Below, in pieces: positions 1 to 4,835 of a stretch of 6,403 nucleotides of DNA (position 1 is its first letter; every line of letters begins with the position of its first letter). Location: NCBI GenBank assembly GCA_958414155.1, contig CATYWI010000075.1, positions 1 through 6,403 of the forward strand. Reading direction: 5' to 3'. A program made the position numbers and the translations under genes. Under the pieces are notes generated by a model, which saw nothing but the letters and a program-made list of their open reading frames with translations, searched no databases and was not told the origin of the DNA. Origin of the DNA: an uncultured Anaerotruncus sp. (GTDB lineage Bacteria > Bacillota_A > Clostridia > Oscillospirales > CAG-272).

Positions 1-66
1 TGTCACCTTGCACTGCTCGGCGACTTCAGCACTCATTGCGTAAGGGCATTCGCTTACTTTGCTCAT
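1..66 (-). CDS. N-terminal fragment of an unidentified protein (partial, runs off left edge)
   Basis: An ATG at 66-64 on the minus strand opens a frame of 22 codons with no stop up to the window edge, reading MSKVSECPYAM then SAEVAEQCKVT. The start is supported by an AGGA-type ribosome site about ten bases upstream (complement of roughly 76-80). It lies 48 bp downstream of the pduL stop, with no hairpin terminator between, so it is probably co-transcribed with pduL. I do not recognise the protein: there is no signal peptide or known motif in these residues. It does not resemble the start of acetate kinase, the partner one might expect beside a phosphotransacylase. That it is a real gene is likely from the start context; its function is unknown. 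Confidence 0.55.
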   Translation of the reverse strand, partial: MSKVSECPYAMSAEVAEQCKVT

Positions 67-114
67 TTCGGAACAATCCTTTCTTATTGGGTTTATGTTA
101 TTTTTTATAATATC

Positions 115-687
115 TTACTTTACGATCTCACCGCGCACGGCGCCGAAGGCGGCTGCGGCGTTGCACTCGTCGGTGTCAATATGCATGGCAAGTGCGAATT
201 TGGGGCTTACTCTTACAACTACGTCGTCAAAAATGAGCGGGCGTGCGGTGTCGAGCTTTACCTTGACTATCTCCTTGTCGCTGACGCCGAGACGCTCGGC
301 ATCCTCGGGGGTCATATGTATGTGGCGCTTGGCAACGATACATCCCTCGGCAATCTCAAGTTCGCCGGCGGGACCTACCAGCTTTATGCCGGGAGTGCCG
401 GCAATGTCGCCGCTCTCACGGACGGGGGGAGCGATGCCCAGCGCACGTGCGTCGGTAAAGGAAAGCTCTACCTGGTTCTGCGGTCTTTCGGGACCGAGCA
501 CGCTTACGGCAAGGCTACCCTTGGGACCGACAAGCGTTATCTTTGCGTTTGAACATGCAAACTGTCCGGGCTGGCTGAGCATTTTTTTGACCTCAAGCAC
601 AGCGCCCTTGCCGTAAAGCGTTTCTACGGCTTCACGCGTCAGATGGATGTGGCGCGCGGAGGTTTCGACCATAAATGTTTTATCCAT
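115..687 (-). CDS. pduL: Phosphate propanoyltransferase / phosphotransacylase, PduL family
   Basis: This 190-residue protein should catalyse reversible acyl transfer between CoA and phosphate (propionyl- or acetyl-CoA to the acyl phosphate), feeding an acyl kinase for ATP formation. It has the two tandem PTAC halves of the family: SARHIHL at 10-16 and AKRHIHMTPEDAERLGV at 119-135, plus GPERPQNQVELS at 65-76 and AMHIDTDECNA at 167-177. Likely zinc ligands are H13, H15, E74, H122, H124 and H169, with R68 as the probable phosphate-binding arginine. Their spacing matches the ligands I recall from the Rhodopseudomonas palustris PduL structure, with a constant offset. There is no N-terminal encapsulation helix (SARHIHL begins at residue 10), so a free cytosolic enzyme is inferred rather than a microcompartment form. 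AAGGAG lies just upstream of the ATG. It is unrelated in fold to the classical Pta enzyme. Confidence 0.93.
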   Translation of the reverse strand: MDKTFMVETSARHIHLTREAVETLYGKGAVLEVKKMLSQPGQFACSNAKITLVGPKGSLAVSVLGPERPQNQVELSFTDARALGIAPPVRESGDIAGTPGIKLVGPAGELEIAEGCIVAKRHIHMTPEDAERLGVSDKEIVKVKLDTARPLIFDDVVVRVSPKFALAMHIDTDECNAAAAFGAVRGEIVK

Positions 688-737
688 TTCTGCTCCTTAT
701 GCGGATCGTGTCCGCGATTATTCTGACATTCAAACTT

Positions 738-766
738 ATTATAGCACAAATTTCGCGTTTTGTAAA
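738..766 (-). promoter_or_regulatory. Sigma-A type promoter of pduL
   Basis: On the minus strand TTTACA (766-761) and TATAAT (743-738) are separated by exactly 17 bp. The -10 is a perfect consensus match and the -35 matches five of six bases. Transcription should start near 731-732, leaving a short leader of about 45 nt before the pduL ATG. No operator or riboswitch is visible in that leader, so expression may be constitutive or controlled by a factor I cannot recognise. Confidence 0.85.
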
Positions 767-849
767 TCGTTTTTTGTGATTTGGATATCATAAACCGCTT
801 TTTTATGTCAATAATAATCGTGATGAGAAAGGATCGGGGAAAAGACACG

Positions 850-1539
850 ATGATAAACGAAAAAAATGAGTCCCACGGCGCCGCCGGGGACTGCGACGGC
901 GAGCGCCGCGGTGACGGCGAGGTGCTTGCGGGTAACTCCGAGGAGTCGATATACTGCATGTGTATTATCGGGCAGGTGGAGGGTCACTACATCCTCGGTG
1001 ATAACCAGAAGACTACGCGCTACGAGCATGTGATACCCCAGCTTGCGTTGATAGAAGAGGATGAAAGGACCGACGGCGTTCTTATCATCCTCAATACGAT
1101 GGGCGGCGATGTTGAGGCGGGACTGGCGATAGCAGAGATGATAGCATCGATGTCAAAGCCCACAGTCTCGCTCGTGCTCGGCGGCGGACATTCGATAGGC
1201 GTGCCGCTTGCGGTCGCGGCAAGGCGATCGTTCATTGTGCCGAGCGCCACTATGACACTTCACCCGGTGCGCATAAGCGGCACGGTGATAGGCGCGCCGC
1301 AGACCTACAACTATTTTCACGATATGCAGGAACGGATACTTGACTTCATCTGTGCGCATTCAAAGGCGGACCGCGACGCGCTTTACGAAATGATAATGCG
1401 CTCCGACCGCATGGCAAACGACATAGGCTCGGTGATAGACGGCAGGGAGGCGGTCAGGTGCGGACTTATCGATGAGGTGGGCGGTTTGAGTTCCGCCTTG
1501 CGCGCGATACGCGGCATGATAAACAAAAATGCAAGATAA
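850..1539 (+). CDS. tepA: ClpP-like serine protease, translocation-enhancing protein TepA family
   Basis: A 229-residue member of the ClpP/crotonase superfamily. The family is represented by Bacillus subtilis TepA (YmfB), reported to assist protein export or signal-peptide turnover; the role here is inferred. The family core is clear: LNTMGGDVEAGLAIAEMI at about 81-98 with the oxyanion glycines, GGGHSIGVPLAV at 111-122 with nucleophile S115, and MTLHPVR at 135-141 with catalytic H138. The likely third residue is an Asp near 186 (MRSDRMAND), and GLIDEVGG closes the fold. No signal peptide or membrane segment is visible, so it is cytoplasmic. The ATG at 850 is preferred because GGGGA lies about nine bases upstream; an in-frame ATG at 823 has no ribosome site. 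The first 30 residues are acidic, glycine-rich and not conserved in the family. No strong plus-strand promoter was found in 688-849. Confidence 0.9.
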   Translation: MINEKNESHGAAGDCDGERRGDGEVLAGNSEESIYCMCIIGQVEGHYILGDNQKTTRYEHVIPQLALIEEDERTDGVLIILNTMGGDVEAGLAIAEMIASMSKPTVSLVLGGGHSIGVPLAVAARRSFIVPSATMTLHPVRISGTVIGAPQTYNYFHDMQERILDFICAHSKADRDALYEMIMRSDRMANDIGSVIDGREAVRCGLIDEVGGLSSALRAIRGMINKNAR

Positions 1540-1574
1540 AACCGCAAAATTGCATGACCGGCGGATCGCAATGG

Positions 1575-1614
1575 GGATTTTTTGCCCTGCTACGGCAATG
1601 ACGCAAAAAAATCC
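1575..1614. repeat. Inverted repeat between tepA and the T-box promoter
   Basis: GGATTTTTTGC (1575-1585) is the near-perfect inverted copy of GCAAAAAAATCC (1603-1614), with one extra A and a 17-base loop. The AT-rich stem lacks a GC-rich core and a clear following T-run, so it is not a convincing intrinsic terminator. It could be a weak end signal for tepA, an element near the downstream promoter, or chance in AT-rich intergenic DNA. The rest of 1540-1635 shows nothing recognisable. Confidence 0.4.
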
Positions 1615-1635
1615 GAAAAAATTTCATTTTACCCC

Positions 1636-1664
1636 TTGACAAGCGCCGTGCGTTGTGATACAAT
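1636..1664 (+). promoter_or_regulatory. Sigma-A type promoter of the T-box/trpXYZ operon
   Basis: TTGACA (1636-1641, perfect) and TACAAT (1659-1664, five of six) are spaced by 17 bp. AT-rich sequence with A- and T-runs lies immediately upstream at about 1605-1630 and could act as an UP element. Transcription should start near 1671, just before the T-box Stem I. A strong constitutive promoter fits control exerted by attenuation in the leader. Confidence 0.9.
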
Positions 1665-1880
1665 AACGCCAACAAAAAACCGATGAGGAAGACGAGTACC
1701 CCGTGAATAACGGCACAGAGAGTCGCGGACGGTGTAATCGCGATACGAACGCGCGGGCGAATGGACTTCCGAGGGCGGGCGCAAAAGCGGGTATCCGCAA
1801 GTAGTTCCCGACGGGGTGCGCTCCCGTTATCCGCAGCGCTGTGCATTATCGTGCGCATACAGAGTGGGTCATTCCCGATT

Positions 1881-1921
1881 CGGGTGGTACCGCGGATATT
1901 ATTTTTGTAATATTCGCCCCG
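1881..1921 (+). promoter_or_regulatory. T-box antiterminator helix
   Basis: CGGG (1881-1884) pairs with CCCG (1918-1921), then comes the seven-base bulge UGGUACC (1885-1891). GCGGATATTA (1892-1901) pairs with TAATATTCGC (1908-1917), with one G-U pair. This is the canonical antiterminator architecture, in which UGG of the bulge pairs with the tRNA CCA end. Its 3' strand (1916-1921) is shared with the terminator stem, so the two are mutually exclusive. The variable bulge base that should pair with the tRNA discriminator is U1888. Confidence 0.9.
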
Positions 1922-1962
1922 GATGCCGTATATCACTGCGGCGTCCGGGGCGTTTTTGTTTT
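1916..1962 (+). terminator. Intrinsic terminator of the T-box attenuator
   Basis: GCCCCGGATGCCG (1916-1928) pairs over 13 bp with CGGCGTCCGGGGC (1939-1951), with one G-U pair and a ten-base loop. TTTTTGTTTT follows at 1953-1962. It ends immediately before the GGAGG ribosome site of the first transporter gene, and its 5' strand is sequestered when the antiterminator forms. Confidence 0.95.
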
Positions 1963-1976
1963 GGAGGAAAAATAAA

Positions 1977-2972
1977 ATGAAAAAAATCATCTCTCTGGTA
2001 CTTGTACTATTCGTGCTTGCCGCATCCCTTACGCTCGTGTCCTGCGGCGACGGCAAATCGATAGCGGACAAGGTAGCCGCCGGCGAAACGGTAAAGATAG
2101 GCGTGATACAGCTCATGCCTAACCCTTCGCTCGACAACTGCCGCAACGGAATACTTGAGGCGCTTGCCGGATCCGGTATAAAATACGAGCTTAAGGTCGA
2201 GACAGGCTCGCCCAACTCGTATGAATCCGACTGCACCGCGTTTGCCGGCAACATGGTAGCCGACGGTTTTGACATGATAATCGCCATTGCCACTCCCGCG
2301 GCAAAATGCGCATTCACCTCGGCGGCGGATACGAATATCCCGGTCATCTTCTGCGCGGTCTCCGACCCGGTGGCGGCAGGGCTTGTAAAGTCGATGGATA
2401 AGCCCGGCGAGAACTGCACGGGCACATCGGATGTGCTTGATTTCACACTGCACGTGAACATGATAAAGGCGTTCCAGCCCGATGTGAAGACCATAGGAGT
2501 CATATATACAACCTCCGAGGAGAACTCGCTCACACAGCTTAAAAATCTGCGCGCGGTCTGCGACGCAGCGGGCATAGCCGTTGAAACGGCATCGGTACAG
2601 GGCGCGTCGGATGTTCCCGCGGCGGCGGCGGCTGTTGCGGCAAAGAGCGACTGCATACTCAATTTTACCGATAACAACGTGGTACAAAACCTTTCCGCCG
2701 TCCTTTCCGCCGCCGAGAACGCAAAGATCCCGGTTTACGGCTCGGAGGAGGAGCAGGTCAAAAACGGATGCGCCGCATCAATGTCGATAGATTATGTCGC
2801 GCTCGGCAGACTGACAGGCGGACTTGCCGTAAAGGTGATGCGCGGCACGCCGGCAGCGGAGCTTGCGGTAGAGAAGCTCAGCGAGGCGCTTCCCGTTATC
2901 AACGATGCGGCGCTCAGCGCGGTGGGCATCTCGGTTCCCGCTGAATACGCCGGCGCGACCCGCGTCGGATGA
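1977..2972 (+). CDS. trpX: ABC transporter substrate-binding lipoprotein, TrpX type (ABC_sub_bind family)
   Basis: A 331-residue extracellular solute-binding lipoprotein, predicted to capture tryptophan. The start at 1977 is chosen because GGAGG (1963-1967) lies just upstream and it opens a proper signal peptide: KK at 2-3, hydrophobic 4-21, lipobox LVSC with lipidated C23. An earlier in-frame ATG at 1923 lies inside the terminator hairpin and is rejected. Motifs of the PF04392/COG2984 family follow in order: KIGVIQLMPNPSLDNCRNGI (40-59), DMIIAIATPAA (99-109), IPVIFCAVSDPVAAGLVKS (121-139), GTSD (149-152), IGVIYTTSEENS (173-184), TDNNVVQNL (231-239) and IPVYGSEEEQVKNGCAAS (251-268). Family proteins often have EHPALD where this one has PNPSLD at 48-53. 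It is first in the operon behind the Trp T-box and 56 bp before the permease gene, with no terminator between. Tryptophan specificity rests on the leader codon and family precedent, not on binding residues. Confidence 0.92.
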   Translation: MKKIISLVLVLFVLAASLTLVSCGDGKSIADKVAAGETVKIGVIQLMPNPSLDNCRNGILEALAGSGIKYELKVETGSPNSYESDCTAFAGNMVADGFDMIIAIATPAAKCAFTSAADTNIPVIFCAVSDPVAAGLVKSMDKPGENCTGTSDVLDFTLHVNMIKAFQPDVKTIGVIYTTSEENSLTQLKNLRAVCDAAGIAVETASVQGASDVPAAAAAVAAKSDCILNFTDNNVVQNLSAVLSAAENAKIPVYGSEEEQVKNGCAASMSIDYVALGRLTGGLAVKVMRGTPAAELAVEKLSEALPVINDAALSAVGISVPAEYAGATRVG

Positions 2973-3028
2973 GCAGTACCACGCAATACTCAGACCAACA
3001 ATAACGATAACGCTGAACGAGGTTTGAA

Positions 3029-3970
3029 ATGATCTCTTTTCTTACATCCGGCGAGCTCTTCATAAGGCTGGGGCTTGTTTATTCGATACTTGCCATGGGC
3101 TATTATGTCAGCTACACTATATTGGATTTTCCCGATCTGACGGTCGAGGGGACCTTCCTCAGCGGCGCCGTCGTGTACGGCATAATGGTGTCGCACGGCG
3201 TCAGCGGCTGGCTCGGAATGGCTGCGGCATTCATCGTGGGCGGCGCGTTCGGCGCCCTCACCGGTGTGCTGAACGTAAAGCTTAAGATACGTCCTCTGCT
3301 TTGCGGGATATTGGTATCCACGGCGCTTATTTCAATAAACCTGGTGGCTACCTCGGCGGGAGGAGCGGCGCTTGAAGGGAAATTCGACCTCGGCGGCGAG
3401 CTTTTCTCAACGCTCAACTTTGCGCGCAGTGAGGCGGCGATAAAAAATCAATTTCCGTTTTCCCTCATTCCCGCGCGCGCGGGAGCGTTCCAACCGCGTC
3501 TTGATGCGGTGTATCTCTTCTTTGCGGTGCTTTTCAAGGTCCTGCTCGATCTTTTCCTTTCAACACGGCGCGGGCTTTTGCTCCGCGCCGCGGGGAACAA
3601 TCCCGCCTTTGTGCGCACGCTTTCGCGTGACCCCGGACAAAGCCGCATCTTAGGTCTTGCCATCGGCAATGCGTTCGCGGGTGCATCCGGCGCGCTTTAT
3701 ACGTCTGTGACGGGCAATGTGAACCAGAGCATGGGAGTCGGCATGGTCGTGATAGGTCTTGCATCGCTGATAATAGGACTCTCCCTTTTCCGCCGCGTCC
3801 GCTTTATGCGCAGCACGACAAAGGTGATACTCGGCGCGATGATCTATCAGGCGTGCCTCGTGGCGGCAACAAAAATAGGAATACCCTCCGCATACAACAA
3901 GCTCCTCATGGCGGTGCTGTTCACCGTGGCGCTTGTTCTCAGCGAGCGTAAAAAGGAGCGTGCGGCATGA
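3029..3970 (+). CDS. trpY: ABC transporter permease, TrpY type (BPD_transp_2 family)
   Basis: A 313-residue integral membrane permease of the COG4120 family, forming the translocation channel for the solute delivered by the preceding lipoprotein. Hydrophobic segments lie at about 10-32, 41-56, 62-83, 88-110, 160-178, 205-225, 233-254, 264-281 and 291-305, suggesting eight or nine spans with a longer extracytoplasmic stretch at 112-155. Family signatures include DLTVEGTFLSGAVV (36-49), the likely cytoplasmic coupling loop LLRAAGNNPAFVRTLSRDPG (184-203), and GNAFAGASGAL (213-223). The start is supported by GAGG (3019-3022) six bases ahead. Its stop overlaps the ATPase start as ATGA, typical of translational coupling. 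The C-terminus is a short basic tail (SERKKERAA). Only one permease gene is present, so a homodimer is expected. Confidence 0.93.
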   Translation: MISFLTSGELFIRLGLVYSILAMGYYVSYTILDFPDLTVEGTFLSGAVVYGIMVSHGVSGWLGMAAAFIVGGAFGALTGVLNVKLKIRPLLCGILVSTALISINLVATSAGGAALEGKFDLGGELFSTLNFARSEAAIKNQFPFSLIPARAGAFQPRLDAVYLFFAVLFKVLLDLFLSTRRGLLLRAAGNNPAFVRTLSRDPGQSRILGLAIGNAFAGASGALYTSVTGNVNQSMGVGMVVIGLASLIIGLSLFRRVRFMRSTTKVILGAMIYQACLVAATKIGIPSAYNKLLMAVLFTVALVLSERKKERAA

Positions 3971-4791
3971 GCGAAATGATCTGTCTTGACAACATAAAAA
4001 AGATATACAATCCCGGAGACGTGACCGAAATGTGCCTTTTTTCAGGCTTTTCGCTGTCTGTGGAAAAAGGTTCGTTCGTTTCGGTCGTCGGCTCAAACGG
4101 CAGCGGCAAGACCTCTCTGCTCAACATCATCTGCGGGTCCATACCTGTGGATTCCGGCAGGGTGATCGTGGACGGTGTTGACGTAACGTCGGTCCCGGAG
4201 CACGAGCGCTACTCGCGCATAGGGCGCGTGTGGCAGAATCCCGCCACGGGGACCTGCTCCGATCTTACCATTCTTGAAAATATGGCGCTTGCCGACTGCG
4301 GTCCCGAGCCGGGCACGGCTCCGCACGGACGTCACGGCGCAAAGTGCCGCCGCTTCGGACTTGGGCGCGGCGTTTCGCCGGCGCGCGTGGAATTTTACCG
4401 TGAGCAGCTCGCTACGCTCCATCTGGGGCTTGAGGATAAGCTGGGACAGCGCGCGGGCGCACTGTCGGGCGGTCAGCGGCAGGCAATGGCGCTTGTTATG
4501 TCAACGCTCACGCCGGTGGATATACTGATACTTGACGAGCACACGGCGGCGCTCGATCCCAAGACCGCCGAGCTTATAATGGAGCTTACCGACCGTGTGG
4601 TGCGCGAAAAGCGGCTTACGGCGGTCATGGTCACGCACAATCTGCGGTTTGCCGCCGATTACGGCGACCGCCTCCTTATGATGCATGCGGGTCACGCCGT
4701 GCTTGACGCCGCAGGCGAGGAGAAGAAAAAGAAAACGGTGAACGACCTGCTCGGACTGTTCACCGAAATAAGCATCGAATGCGGAAATTAA
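3967..4791 (+). CDS. trpZ: ABC transporter ATP-binding protein, TrpZ type (COG1101)
   Basis: A 274-residue ATPase that should power the TrpXY transporter from the cytoplasmic face. All nucleotide-binding elements are intact: Walker A GSNGSGKT (42-49), Q-loop Q90 in VWQNPATGT, signature LSGGQ (166-170), Walker B ILILDE (186-191) with catalytic E191, D-loop ALDP (195-198) and switch H224 in VMVTHN. A basic, glycine-rich insertion between the Q-loop and the signature (about 112-145) corresponds to the longer insertion seen in this subfamily, and the DEHTAALDPKTA stretch is characteristic of it. The C-terminal part (MMHAGHAVLDAAGEEKKKKT) also fits COG1101. The ATG overlaps the permease stop by four bases, and AAGGAG (3953-3958) precedes it. 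It is the last gene of the operon, followed five bases later by a strong hairpin. Confidence 0.95.
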   Translation: MSEMICLDNIKKIYNPGDVTEMCLFSGFSLSVEKGSFVSVVGSNGSGKTSLLNIICGSIPVDSGRVIVDGVDVTSVPEHERYSRIGRVWQNPATGTCSDLTILENMALADCGPEPGTAPHGRHGAKCRRFGLGRGVSPARVEFYREQLATLHLGLEDKLGQRAGALSGGQRQAMALVMSTLTPVDILILDEHTAALDPKTAELIMELTDRVVREKRLTAVMVTHNLRFAADYGDRLLMMHAGHAVLDAAGEEKKKKTVNDLLGLFTEISIECGN

Positions 4792-4795
4792 AATC

Positions 4796-4832
4796 AAATG
4801 GGCTACCGCGCTTAACGCGCGGCAGCCCATTT
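4796..4832. terminator. Bidirectional terminator between convergent trpZ and the GLUG surface-protein gene
   Basis: AAATGGGCT (4796-4804) pairs with AGCCCATTT (4824-4832). After an A-C mismatch, CCGCG (4806-4810) pairs with CGCGG (4818-4822) around a seven-base loop, giving 14 pairs in all. It sits 4 bp after the trpZ stop and 3 bp after the stop of the opposite gene. On the minus strand the stem is followed by ATTTGATTTTAATTT, a good U-tract; on the plus strand the T-run is short (TTT then GG). It should therefore work better for the minus-strand gene. Confidence 0.88.
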
Positions 4833-4835
4833 GGC

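Larger units (their letters stand above)
1682..1962 (+). promoter_or_regulatory. T-box riboswitch, tryptophan (UGG) specifier
   Basis: This leader RNA senses uncharged tRNA and controls read-through into the transporter genes. Stem I: GGAAG (1687-1691) pairs with CTTCC (1766-1770), and CCCGTG (1700-1705) pairs with CGCGGG (1752-1757). Between them lies the specifier loop, with the loop-E strands AGTA (1695-1698) and GAA (1759-1761). The codon UGG (1762-1764) follows the GAA directly and is followed by purine A1765. AGAGAG (1717-1722) is the distal bulge, and CGCG (1724-1727) pairs with CGCG (1739-1742) around the apical loop. A Stem II-like element is formed by 1787-1793 with 1828-1834, enclosing 1811-1815 with 1823-1827. 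A Stem III hairpin is TGTGCA (1840-1845) with TGCGCA (1852-1857). The T-box GGGTGGTACCGCGG follows at 1882-1895. Pairings are hand-derived; the class is certain and the Trp reading is highly likely. Confidence 0.95.

Noticed and set aside
59..616. A 185-codon open frame on the plus strand over pduL
   Set aside because: It lies antisense to a clear PduL gene with intact zinc ligands. The translation is Ser/Thr/Pro-rich without any family resemblance, and there is no convincing ribosome site.
688..849. Plus-strand promoter for tepA (TTGGAT at 781 with TATGTC at 804)
   Set aside because: Spacing is 17 bp but each box matches the consensus at only three positions, so it is not supportable as a call.
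1923..1976. In-frame upstream ATG of trpX at 1923
   Set aside because: It lies inside the terminator stem and would add 18 residues before a perfect signal peptide. The ATG at 1977 has an ideal GGAGG site.
1466..2677. A 403-codon open frame on the minus strand across the T-box and trpX
   Set aside because: It crosses a well-defined T-box leader and is antisense to a lipoprotein gene. The product has no coherent domain.
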